A stretch of 64,000 bases of DNA from Hanleya hanleyi. Taxonomy: Eukaryota > Mollusca > Polyplacophora > Lepidopleurida > Hanleyidae. Below are positions 1 to 9,049 of the stretch, piece after piece. The translations under genes were made by a program, and so were the position numbers. The notes below the pieces were generated by a model that worked only from the letters and a program-made list of their open reading frames with translations, did no database searches and was not told where the DNA came from. The stretch lies in NCBI GenBank assembly GCA_036873755.1, contig JAVTVY010037227.1:62001-126000 (forward strand), written 5' to 3'. The number at the start of each line of letters is the position of its first letter. The stretch's first letter is position 1.

Positions 1-360
1 TGTGTTAAATACCGTCATTTTCATCTGATGACGATACAGCTCACCAATCCCCGGTGTAGGAGTTGTCACAGCGACAAAGCTCACCAATTACCAGTATACG
101 AGTTGTCAGAGCATTTCCATCATAGCTCTCTAGATTGTATCTAATAACGCTTATGCCGGTACTAGGGGCCGTGTGGTCATGTCATTCAAGTTGCCACATT
201 AACAAGTACAATAAAAGCGTACCTGAGATACAACACAAATCACGAATCGTTAGATTCTTGGTATGTGCTTTAGAATAGGTTAACCAGAAGATTATACTGT
301 GAAGTCATGTGGCTCTGCCAGTATGTCGGCACCTCTTCCCACTTCCCTTATATGCGTTGT
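1..360 (+). repeat. Dispersed repeat, copy A (cut by window start)
   Basis: This stretch matches the reverse complement of 45,954-46,317 almost throughout, including the phrases around AGCTCACCAAT, GGGGCCGTGTGGTCAT and CACTTCCCTTATATG. A shorter piece of the same unit is at about 41,036-41,100. The unit may extend beyond the window start. It has no coding potential that I recognise and is best called an interspersed, probably non-autonomous element of unknown class. Confidence 0.75.
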
Positions 361-1619
361 AACGTCTATACCATAATTTATATGGTCACAGGCGTACCAT
401 TTTGTTCTTGGTCGTTTCGACCATTTTGTTCTAACAGTGCAAAAGAAATAGTCTGGAATAAACTTCCCACCAGTTAGCATGCCTACCGTCTAATCCTGGT
501 TTGCATCCATCTTGTACTTTTGTTATATTTCCATGTCATATACACCCTGTCCCGCTCTCGAGGAAGTACAGTTTCGGTGCCACATATCGTGACTGCCAGC
601 AATTTTGTTTACAGGATTCAGTTGAAATAACACACTGGTGACAGAAGGTCGAATCATCCAGAGTCTCTCCTTCTCAGCCTGAACCAATGCACGTTACACT
701 CTGCTCTCCTATAATAGGGTCGAACAGAGGCCACACTTTGGCGAATAAAGGCAAAAGGTATGCAGGAACCGCTGAACTGACACACGATCCACTGGTTGTC
801 ATTAAAATGATTGTGTTTGCTGATTTCTGGTGTCACTGGGAAATTAATAAGATGTCAGTGAAGGCCAAATAGTTAGACACAATTGTTCTTCAAATATGTG
901 TACGCATTATAGGTAATTATTTCGCAACCTTATTTAATAATAAATAACCAAAGCTCATATATTTAACGTTTGCTCCAAACAAGCAAACAAAAAAGTTCGA
1001 CCTTTATTTACTGCGCTTTGATATGCTGCATTGTTCTCACATAGGGGAATCGAATGATCCATTGTGTAGCATTTTATCAAAATTTGCCAAAGAAATGGGT
1101 TCGGAGGAGAGGGCCAGTGGAGGGAGGGGGGTATTTTTTTGGTACAATTTATCGATCTAGAAACTTTAAAATGATGCACTGAAGGTCTGTTGGTGTCATT
1201 TGCAAATACTTCAGAACTGCAGTCTGGAGAACCGTAACAAAAAATGAACTCGAATTCCAGCAATTAATGATGATTTTTGTTATTGTGTTCATTTGCATGG
1301 TATTGTAGAAACAATGGTGAAACACTGCCAGATAGGCTCAGCCACCAAGTGGGCCTATTTTTGGCTATTTTATAAAGATTTCCAGATACAAACGGAACTG
1401 AATCCGAAATTCGAATTTCAAGTAGTCAAAAGAATCCGGTCATTTTGACAACACACTCAAGGGTCGTTTGTCTCACTTGGAGACAGAATATCTCCAAAGA
1501 ATTCAATCTACGCAATCTGGTTCTGATAAGTTTGTGACAAATACATTATCAGATTTCACTCTTAATTATTGACAACCCTCGCGAATGTTATGGATCGGTG
1601 ATATATTTGCTGTAAACAC
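361..1619. other. Intergenic or intronic, no gene seen
   Basis: AT-rich sequence with only short random open frames. I see no homology, splice-bounded exon or structured repeat in it. Confidence 0.5.
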
Positions 1620-1939
1620 TCTATTATTTGTTTTTGGAATTATTAAACTCTTAGAATCGAGCCAATTTCCCTTTACCCCCCGACTCATTCACTCCAGTTA
1701 TAATATTATCAGGGTAGACTGCAAATATAATATTATCAGAGCAGTCAACAATGGAGTTAGGGGACTTACTGCTCTGATAATATTATCGTTGGAGTCTACC
1801 ATTATAATATCGTTGACTGCACGGATAATATATCGCTGCAGTCTACCCTGATAATATTATCACTGGAGTGAGTGAGTCGATGTTAAAGGCAAATTGGTTC
1901 GATTCTAAGAGTTTAATAATTCCAAAAACAAATAATAGA
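1620..1939. repeat. 320-bp foldback element, copy 1
   Basis: The first and last roughly 50 bp are inverted copies (TCTATTATTTGTTTTTGGAA ... its complement), and the centre is a palindromic run of AATATTATC-type blocks. A near-identical 320-bp copy lies at 3,138-3,457 in the same orientation. This is foldback/MITE-like and non-coding. I could not define a target duplication with confidence. Confidence 0.8.
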
Positions 1940-3137
1940 CGCTTGAAGGTTTTTTTTTTCAATTTTCGTCACACAATATTCAAATATAGTTGTATTAATC
2001 AGACGGAAGCAACCACGTACCTTCCTTTAGTAAAGCAATTGTTCAATATCACATTAGTAATACACTGGAAGGGCTTACAAACTTATGTACCTAACAGATG
2101 CTTTGATTCTGCGCGCAGTTTTCCTCCAGTTGAACTGTATCGGTCCTATCGAATTTCACTTCGGCTAACCATGGAGACTACTATCTTATAGTAGTTTCCA
2201 TGGGCTAACTATACGTGGCGAGATAGGAACAAAACCGTCGGGTTAAACGTCCAATGCTGACCTACTTTTGTACTAACAAATATTTCAAAAATACATACAA
2301 TAAAGGAGGGGTATCTATCTCGCCCCGCTCTCACTCATCCACCGCTCACCTCCTAGTATTGGATCAAAGCTAATCACGCCCTTTTATGCCATTATATGCA
2401 ACAAACCTGACGTTCAACAGAACACCGTCACCCACAATTGGCGAAGAGACGTATCTTAACAGCCGACTGGGCCATAAGTAGCCAGAACTTGTTTCCTTCA
2501 TAACATGTAATATGCTAATGCTTTATAAATGCATTTGTCTTCTCACACATCACCCTATAGTGACGACTGGCAGCTGGAAAACACGTTTCAGAGCATATTT
2601 TGATGAATAATTCACTCCTTCATCGAACCGAAAATGTTAGTACGTTGGAGTATGTATAGAAAACGTGCCATGGAGTCCAAGCAAAGGATTGAATGAAGAA
2701 AATTGTGCATGGGAATTGAATGTTCGAAGAGGGTGGATCTCAAAATCTGCTTTTACGTGGTCAAATTTCAACCATATTTGGGGGAAACACCAAATTTCAC
2801 TTTCCACTGTACCTCGAGAACCAAAGTCACAGCCGAGCCTAAATTTCACTGACATAATATCTATGTTGCAGACAGTATGTATGCCAAAATGCAGGGAAAT
2901 CCGACTAGTAGTTTTTATAATATTACGCAAAATCACTTCTCCAAATGTGTTATATGACCCTTTTTTGATAGGCCAATGGCAGCCATTTTTTCTACGGAGC
3001 AACTTCTTGTGAACTATTTTGATAAACACACCCCGCACCTGCTCACCTGGCTCTCTCTTACGCTCTCAACGAGCCTCATATGAAACTTGATGGTGCCGTG
3101 TCGTTTTCCGAACAACTTGCTGTTGTGTGACCAACAC
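1940..3137. other. No gene recognised
   Basis: Spacer between the two foldback copies. Open frames of 107-133 codons on both strands have no recognisable family, no repeated codon pattern and mutually overlapping shadows. I treat the stretch as non-coding. Confidence 0.45.
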
Positions 3138-3457
3138 TCTATTATTTGTTTTTGGAATTACTAAACTCTTAGAATCGAGCCAATTTCCCTTTACCCCCGA
3201 CTCATTCACTCCAGTTACAATATTATCAGGGTAGACTGCAAATATAATATTATCAGAGCAGTCAACAGTGGAGTGAGGGGACCTACTGCTCTGATAATAT
3301 TATCGTTGGAGTCTACCATTATAATATCGTTGATTGCACGGATAATATTATCGCTGCAGTCTACCCTGATAATATTATCACTGGAGTGAGTGAGTCGATG
3401 GTAAAGGCAAATTGGTTCGATTCTAGGAGTTTAATAATTCCAAAAACAAATAATAGA
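3138..3457. repeat. 320-bp foldback element, copy 2
   Basis: Same length and architecture as 1,620-1,939: outer inverted repeats beginning TCTATTATTTG and ending in the complement, with a palindromic AATATTATC-rich centre. The two copies differ at only scattered bases, which suggests recent mobility or local duplication. Confidence 0.8.
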
Positions 3458-4250
3458 CTCTTTATAGCAAAACAATTCTTTTTTTGTAATTATTTTGAGT
3501 TATCAGTTTCCGGTAAACAGGTCGATCAGACAGGAATCTTGCCCGAGAATCTAAGTGGTGGATGGGGAATAAAACCGCTGCGAATTGCCTAAAATATACC
3601 TTGTTTTACTCCAGATCGATCCTTCTATTCTTCTGCCAACTCCCAATACTCCCTCATTCTTCTGTCATTTGATTAGTCAATTCCAATTACGCGGGACTTC
3701 TCCAAACAGCGAAAGGATGTAGGGAGGATCAGCTAGGACTGACAAACGACAGCTTATATGTTTTATTCCCTGACTCGCTTCGAAATAAGCGTATCAAACC
3801 TATGATGTAGGCATACACTTATCATATATAAAACAATTAACTGAAACTCAACGCTTCGAATAGCATTCAATGACGACACCACTCATGACCTGTCACCCCT
3901 TAGTAGTCACACAAGTAGTATAGTAACAGCAAATTGAACCACATTGACCTCAGAAATTTGCATATTTTGTGGAGGTCACGTGGAGGTCACAGCCAATGAG
4001 AAGCGAGTATTTTGACCTCTGACCAAAAAGCTACCTCCAGCACAGGAGAGTTCCAAATTTGCATATCACGTGACCCAGGTCAAAGATGTATTCATCCGCG
4101 GTGATGCGGTCATGTCTTGCGGTGATTCGGTCGCGGGAAAAACCTTCCGCGGAGAAAAAGTAGTCCCTAGATAAAATGGTCCGATGGGGTCGAGTGAGGT
4201 ATCAAAGTGAAGCTTATGTGAAGGGGCATCTAATGGGCTGGGTGTGGGAT

Positions 4251-4470
4251 GGTCAAAATGGCGGTCTGTGGGAGGTGGTGGTGGGTTCAAAATGGCGGCC
4301 TGTGGGTGGTGGTGGTGGGTTCAAAATGGCGGCCTGTGAGTGGTGGTGGTGGGTTCAAAATGGCGGCCTGTAGGAGGTGATGGTGGGTTCAAAATGGCGG
4401 CCTGTGGGTGGTGGTGGTGGGTTCAAAATGGCGGCCTGTGGGTGGTGGTGGTGGGTTCAAAATGGCGGCG
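4251..4470 (+). repeat. YY1-motif minisatellite, left TIR
   Basis: Seven occurrences of TCAAAATGGCGG at about 33-36 bp spacing, joined by TGTGGGTGGTGGTGGTGGG. AAAATGGCGGC is the established animal YY1 consensus. The right TIR has a related array with a different 28-bp linker, so the two arrays expanded independently while keeping the motif. Confidence 0.85.
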
Positions 4471-4799
4471 CAAGGGAGCAAACGAGGCGGTGGGGAGGTC
4501 ACGGGGAGAAAAAACCCTCACATTACCCTAAAAAAACCTCTAAGCCATATAATAATAATAAACATAATCTATAGGTGTTGTACCATGTTAATAGGATCAG
4601 TCTAGCATCTGTACCACCCTAGGGTCGAGCGTTTATTGTCCCGTGTATCTCCGCAGAAAATCAACAAACAAAATGGCGGCTCCAGGATGGTGTGGGGACG
4701 CCCTTTCCACATCACGGCGTCGATCCTAACCATAGCGCCATCTGCACACACTGACGCAAGGGAGACAACTCGTGTGGCCCAAGGGTATGGAAATAGCCG

Positions 4800-5460
4800 T
4801 TTTGGAGCTAGGGGAGTTACTACTGGTCCAGTGGGGTCGAGTGAGGTATCAATGTGAAGCCTATGTGAGGGGGCATCTGATGGGCTGGGTGTGGGGTTGA
4901 CATAGCGTCATTCTGCGCATGCGCGGTGGCCCAAGGGTATGGAAATAGCCGTTTTGGAGCTAGGGAAGCCACGAATGGTCCAATGGGGTCGAGTGAGGTA
5001 TCAAAGTGAAGCTTAGGTGAAGGGGCATCTGACTGGACTAGCGGCTTGGGCGTTGTCACCATTCTGCGCATGCGCGGTGGCCCAAGGGTATGGAAATAGC
5101 CGTGTTGGAGCTAGGGGAGTTACTCATGGTCCAATGGGGTCGAGTGAGGTATCAACGTGAAGCTTAGGTGAAGGGGCATCTGACTGCACTAGCGGCTTGG
5201 GCGTTGTCACCATTCTGCGCATGCGCGGTGGCCCAAGGGTATGGAAATAGCCATTTTGAGAGCTAGGGGAGTTACTCATGGTCCAATGGGGTCATATGAG
5301 GTATCAAAGTGAAGCTTAGATGAAGGGGCATCTGACTGGACTAGCGGCTTGAGCGTTGTCACCATTCTGCGCATGCGCGGTGGCCCAAGGGTATGAACAT
5401 AGACGTTTTGGGCTCGAGCGGGTTTTCTCATGGGCCGATGGGATCGAGTGAGGTATCCAT
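4800..5460 (+). repeat. About 151-bp tandem units with NRF-1-like palindrome
   Basis: CTGCGCATGCGC recurs at 4,913, 5,064, 5,215 and 5,367, a spacing of 151-152 bp. The units share the blocks TGGCCCAAGGGTATGGAAAT and GGGGTCGAGTGAGGTATCAA. The core fits the NRF-1 consensus YGCGCAYGCGCR. Related units make up the TIRs of the other two elements. Confidence 0.85.
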
Positions 5461-5931
5461 GTGAAGCCTAGGTGAGGGGGTTACACTAGGGTGTCGTATC
5501 CATTCTGCTGCGCAGGTCACGTGGGGGTTGTGACGTCACTTCCGGTTGGGGTGAATGGGGCGTGACCTTGGGTACATGTCTAGACTTGTTTGTGTGTGTT
5601 GATGTACTGGGTTTTTTTTCCCCACAATGGCGTTCACCTTCGGACGTGGTTTGGTGGGTCTGCGCAAGTGTGTGACGTCACTTTCGGTTTTCACTAAAAC
5701 TACCTCCAAACCCAGAAGAGTTCCAACGTTCAACCCTCCGGGGTGTTTTCCCGCCCCCGCCCCGGCGCCCCGCAGCGCGCGCGCGCGGGTTCTCCGGAAG
5801 TGCGCGTCATCCCCGGCAGTGCCCGCGCGCGCGGGTCAAAAGGTCAAAGGTCACCTCCAGGTCAGACGGTCCAATATGAATAACGACAAGTTGAGCAATG
5901 TTCATACAGTTTATTATCCCCAATGTTACAT

Positions 5932-5964
5932 CATACCCAGGCTGGGGGAGCCGCCCTGGGTATG
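5932..5964 (-). promoter_or_regulatory. 3' stem-loop of the zinc-finger transcript
   Basis: CATACCCAGG and CCTGGGTATG form a perfect 10-bp stem. On the minus strand the loop region includes GGCTCCCCCAGC, a 12-mer also found in the ATPase 3' region at 11,267-11,278. A minus-strand AATAAA lies at 6,011-6,016, between the zinc-finger stop codon and this stem. A role in 3'-end formation or RNA stability is inferred. Confidence 0.5.
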
Positions 5965-6110
5965 TTTAGTATGTTCACAGCAAAACAAATTGAAATATCA
6001 AACACCATATTTTATTATTTAACACATTGTCACATTAGGTACAAGGGTTTACTGAGCTCAAGTCAGCGAGCAGCATGTAGACATAGAGTGTGTGTACGGC
6101 ATGATATTCA

Positions 6111-7037
6111 TCAGTGCACGGGTGACGCATTCAACCGATGGGGGTGATCGGTCAGCTTGGTCAGGAAAAACGTGACATTGGTTACCCTCTCTACCACCCA
6201 TTGAATGTTGGGGCGTTGACGATGCGCCCATCTCAAGGGTTCCACGGTGTCCAGTATCTCCAGCATCGTCTCTAGTGACCCCCGGTTAATGATGGTGACC
6301 GGCTGGTCAAACACATGGTTGTTGGCACTGGGATAATAATACTGTAACTGGTCCGTCTTTTTGTGACGTAAGATGTACCCGAAAGCGACATTCAATGTAA
6401 AGGCCGTAGTTTGATCGTTGAAGATGGCTTCCACGTAGCTGCGTAGACAGGTGCGGTTGGTCAGTGGGAAATTGTAGATATCTTGAGGGTGGAAACAGTA
6501 CCGTGCCATGGACCAATGGCGCCGATCGATGTCACTGATTGGATGGTTGTCCTGTAAGAGATCGCTAGGAACATTTATGGGCTCCACCAGAAAATGTTCG
6601 ATGTTGTCAGGACTCGAAACCGTAACGCTGGGGTCCGGCTGGATATTCAGGCTCTTCTGAACTGTGGGTATAGGCGGGCTCTCCTTCATCGCATCACCAG
6701 TGGCGTTCGTCTCCCCGGGCTTATCTTCACTGGATCTCACCTTCCGTGGCTCCTCTTCAGTAGGAAGTTGTCGCTCAAACCGTAGAGACGGACCATGAAT
6801 CAACCGTTGGTGTCGCAGCAACTGACTGCGTCGTTTGAAGAGTTGATCACAATCCTCGCATGGACGCTTGGGTGGCCCATGAATTGAACGTTCGTGGCGC
6901 AGTAAAGCATCTTCCCGATTAAATGACCGTGCGCAGGTTATACAAGTATACAGTCCATCGTTGTGGGTGGAGGCCTCGTGGCGTCGTAAATTATCTAGAC
7001 GAGTAAACTGCTTCTGGCAAGTTGTGCAAATGAACAT
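6111..7037 (-). CDS. C2H2 zinc-finger protein of element 1
   Basis: A 308-residue protein with three C2H2 fingers at residues about 3-25, 30-53 and 58-81, each with the C-x2-C...H-x4-H pattern. A charged linker follows, then a conserved-looking C-terminal domain with VAFGYILRHKKT and WVVERVTNVTFFLTKLTDHP. I have seen fingers combined with this kind of C-terminal domain in Polinton-type elements of invertebrates, but I cannot assign a function to the domain. The fingers imply sequence-specific DNA binding, perhaps to the TIRs or promoters. The gene runs opposite to the cassette, has a TATA box about 50 bp upstream and its own AATAAA. Elements 2 and 3 lack it. The frame is intact. Confidence 0.85.
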   Translation of the reverse strand: MFICTTCQKQFTRLDNLRRHEASTHNDGLYTCITCARSFNREDALLRHERSIHGPPKRPCEDCDQLFKRRSQLLRHQRLIHGPSLRFERQLPTEEEPRKVRSSEDKPGETNATGDAMKESPPIPTVQKSLNIQPDPSVTVSSPDNIEHFLVEPINVPSDLLQDNHPISDIDRRHWSMARYCFHPQDIYNFPLTNRTCLRSYVEAIFNDQTTAFTLNVAFGYILRHKKTDQLQYYYPSANNHVFDQPVTIINRGSLETMLEILDTVEPLRWAHRQRPNIQWVVERVTNVTFFLTKLTDHPHRLNASPVH

Positions 7038-7083
7038 CTTGGTGGTTGACAGACTGTCTGATGAAACGGCAAGGTCGCTTCCC

Positions 7084-7090
7084 TTTTATA
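7084..7090 (-). promoter_or_regulatory. TATA box for the zinc-finger gene
   Basis: On the minus strand this reads GCTATAAAAGGG, 47-53 nt before the start codon at 7,037. It is a canonical animal TATA box. Confidence 0.6.
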
Positions 7091-7194
7091 GCACGCTAGC
7101 TGGTAATCTATTTTTAGCACACTCTACTCCAAGTCGAGGATCGAGACTGGTGTACTGGTGTACGACTGAGCCGCATTGCGCGCGCGTATGAAGA

Positions 7195-7402
7195 CCCTGA
7201 TACATACCCAATGCAGGCGCAGACGCGAAGTGCCCGGATGACAGACACGGTCGTCACCGATCCGAAAAGACACGGACTTTACCGAAAAGACACGGGTTTT
7301 ACCGAAAAGACACGGACGTACCCGAAAAGACACGAAGGTGAACGCCATTGTGGGAAACCCCCACAGACAGGTCAGTACATGCATTCCTATGATGTTCACG
7401 CA
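7195..7402 (+). repeat. TIR-derived fragment inside element 1
   Basis: It contains four spaced copies of GAAAAGACACG, then GGTGAACGCCATTGTGGG, then ACAGACAGGTCAGTACATGC. The same order occurs in the right TIR of element 3 (about 59,340-59,470) and, reversed, in its left TIR. A piece of another element's TIR therefore lies between the zinc-finger promoter and the first cassette gene, which suggests recombination between elements. Confidence 0.6.
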
Positions 7403-7528
7403 TAATAAAAGGATTGATCTGTAATCTATGTTGGTGTTGTTCTCTTTTTTGGACTAACCCATCAGAATAGTACGTATCACGGACTACACCCGTAGAGCTA
7501 CATCTAGGCGCACATGTGTGCCATGGTC

Positions 7529-7535
7529 TATAAAA
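7529..7535 (+). promoter_or_regulatory. TATA box, tail-anchored protein gene
   Basis: TATAAAA, 47 nt before the start at 7,582. The surrounding GGTCTATAAAACACGTC is conserved in elements 2 (22,253) and 3 (49,453). Confidence 0.65.
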
Positions 7536-7581
7536 CACGTCCCTCGGGATCCCACACCTTCATTTCTACGGTTGCAGAGCC

Positions 7582-7908
7582 ATGACGGAGACCCAGCCCT
7601 ATGCGACTCGCATTGTACAGCATGCCACCGTGGTGAATTCATTCACGGGTTACCGAGCAGTGGTCCGGTCCATGTTTGCAGATGGCGACGACACCGAGGG
7701 ACGACGCCAGATCCTCAACGAGTTCACAGAAGCGGTCCTCCACAGAGTGCACTCGATGGAGAGGCGTGCCATCACTCACCACTACTGGACTATGACAGCC
7801 ATCCTTGATGCTCGCGCTATGGACCAGGAGCGCTCACGCCGGAACCAGCGCCGGTTGGTTGGCCTCACAATAATCTGTGCCCTATTGACCCTGGCGCTGT
7901 GGTATTGA
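7582..7908 (+). CDS. Small tail-anchored protein, unknown function
   Basis: A 108-residue protein conserved in all three elements. Residues 1-90 are mostly polar and predicted helical, with a basic stretch (ERSRRNQRRL) just before a single hydrophobic segment at about 92-107 that reaches the C-terminus. This is the layout of a tail-anchored membrane protein with its N-terminus in the cytosol. It is the first gene of the cassette and has its own TATA box. I do not recognise the family. A role at a membrane during entry, assembly or apoptosis control is only conceivable. The start gives the same N-terminus in all copies. Confidence 0.7.
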   Translation: MTETQPYATRIVQHATVVNSFTGYRAVVRSMFADGDDTEGRRQILNEFTEAVLHRVHSMERRAITHHYWTMTAILDARAMDQERSRRNQRRLVGLTIICALLTLALWY

Positions 7909-7918
7909 CAGTGGGGAC

Positions 7919-7925
7919 TATAAAT
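7919..7925 (+). promoter_or_regulatory. TATA box, first PC4-like gene
   Basis: ACTATAAATACGAGGG lies 52 nt before the start at 7,977. It is conserved in element 2 (22,647) and degraded to TATATAC in element 3. Confidence 0.6.
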
Positions 7926-7976
7926 ACGAGGGTGAGACAGAGTGTGTGTCATTCAACGATCGTCACTGGGTCAAGC

Positions 7977-8477
7977 ATGTCACCCATCCTACGAGCCATC
8001 CTGCCCCTTACACCCCGGGTGGGGTTACACGTCTATGAAGATAAAGTCACCCTGGTGGAAGACCGTGGAGTTTGCTGGTCGCCCGCTGAGACCGTATCGA
8101 ATACGGTTACGCTACACCGTGACGGCTGGACCAAATTTAAACGGGTGTTGAGCGGCGAGCTCGATGGACACGTCATCCACATAGACAATGCCATCTACGT
8201 ATACCGTGGACCTTTCTTCCCACGTCTGGGCCGCTACCAAGATGCTACGCGAAGCTTCACCCTAGACCCCGATCTGTGGACAGCCTTCGAGAAAGTGATG
8301 CCTATCGTGGACCAGCTGTTTACACCGGACGAGCGGTCATCAGACGAGTTGGAGTGGGCTCGTGCCCTGAGAGAATCGGCGGCAGAACCCCATGAACAAC
8401 TGTCTAGCCATGAACCCGACGACGATGCCATTGATTACCCGGCTAGACTCAGTCAGCCCAGTGATATGACCACCTGA
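7977..8477 (+). CDS. PC4-like protein A (two repeats)
   Basis: A 166-residue protein starting MSPILRA. It has two copies of a strand-rich stretch followed by an amphipathic helix with Trp: VTLHRDGWTKFKRVL at about residues 44-58 and FTLDPDLWTAFEKVMPIVD at about 92-110. The second strongly resembles the C-terminal helix of the transcriptional coactivator PC4/p15, a single-strand DNA-binding fold. The assignment is mine by eye and needs a profile search. A polar acidic tail follows. The paralogue B lies directly downstream, and element 2 has a four-repeat relative. It may bind single-stranded DNA or regulate element transcription. I chose this start over an upstream one because it follows the TATA box and is conserved. 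Confidence 0.6.
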   Translation: MSPILRAILPLTPRVGLHVYEDKVTLVEDRGVCWSPAETVSNTVTLHRDGWTKFKRVLSGELDGHVIHIDNAIYVYRGPFFPRLGRYQDATRSFTLDPDLWTAFEKVMPIVDQLFTPDERSSDELEWARALRESAAEPHEQLSSHEPDDDAIDYPARLSQPSDMTT

Positions 8478-8550
8478 TCCTTTTGATCTCACGGGGTTGT
8501 CCCGATAAATACGGGAGACAGTCAAATCTGGTACCATTCACGTACTGGCC

Positions 8551-9021
8551 ATGGCGGAGCATATGATACTGGCGTATCTCAGTTTGACCCCCGAGGTTTT
8601 CCTGCACGTGTATGCGGATACGGTCGATATCATGGAGGAGGTGAGAGACATCTGTGATGCGGACCCTACACAACCGTGCCCGGCTCACATTCGTCTGTCC
8701 CGAGAGGGCTGGACCAAATTCAAACGGGTGTTGTCTGGTGAACTGGACGGCGATCTCATCCACTTGTGTCACGATGTGTACATCCGACGCGGCCCTTTCT
8801 TTGCTCAATTGGCTCGGCTAGATGGGGGTACAGTGCATTTTACCCTTCACCCTGATCTATGGTCTGCATTGGAAGATGCCGTGGTAGATGTGGATGAAGT
8901 GCTTATCAAGCGGTCATCAGACGAGTTGGACTGGTCATTTACCATGGACACTGTGAAAGCCAATGAAGAAAATCAGAAAGAAACTCCGGCCCAAGATATA
9001 CCCGTTATAAATAAACGATAG
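8551..9021 (+). CDS. PC4-like protein B (two repeats)
   Basis: A 156-residue paralogue of the upstream gene. The shared core reads WTKFKRVLSGELDG, then IRRGPFFAQL, then FTLHPDLWSALEDAVVDVDE, again a PC4-type strand plus Trp-helix pattern repeated twice. The C-terminus is polar and ends VINKR. The final codons contain TATAAATAAA, which looks like the next gene's TATA box together with a poly(A) signal. The frame is intact here and in element 2 and shifted in element 3. Single-strand DNA binding is inferred from the fold resemblance only. Confidence 0.65.
   Translation: MAEHMILAYLSLTPEVFLHVYADTVDIMEEVRDICDADPTQPCPAHIRLSREGWTKFKRVLSGELDGDLIHLCHDVYIRRGPFFAQLARLDGGTVHFTLHPDLWSALEDAVVDVDEVLIKRSSDELDWSFTMDTVKANEENQKETPAQDIPVINKR
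9006..9015 (+). promoter_or_regulatory. Combined TATA box and AATAAA inside coding end
   Basis: TATAAATAAA encodes the last codons of PC4-like B, sits 34 nt before the integrase start and contains AATAAA. The same string is at 23,684 and 51,006. Confidence 0.5.
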
Positions 9022-9049
9022 AGCCAGGGTGCATCATCATTTTGCCATC

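Larger units (their letters stand above)
4244..5875 (+). repeat. Element 1 left terminal inverted repeat (core)
   Basis: The reverse complement recurs at 16,402-18,002. From the outside inward it holds a YY1-like minisatellite, a unique block with another AAAATGGCGGC (about 4,670), four units of about 151 bp carrying CTGCGCATGCGC, TGACGTCACTTCCGG at 5,531-5,545, a GCGCGC-rich block near 5,775, and the direct repeat AGGTCAAAGGTCA at 5,841-5,853. Bases 4,066-4,243 outside this core resemble the TIRs of the other elements but have no partner on the right side. Confidence 0.85.

Noticed and set aside
2665..3012. Open frame of 115 codons
   Set aside because: No recognisable domain, an equally long frame on the opposite strand, and no splice or promoter context.
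4176..4574. Plus-strand frames rich in Trp, Gly and Val
   Set aside because: Translation of the left minisatellite in several frames; no independent support.
6111..6800. C-terminal half of the zinc-finger protein as a hidden primase or polymerase
   Set aside because: No polymerase or primase motifs can be seen; it is too short and has a pattern of its own.
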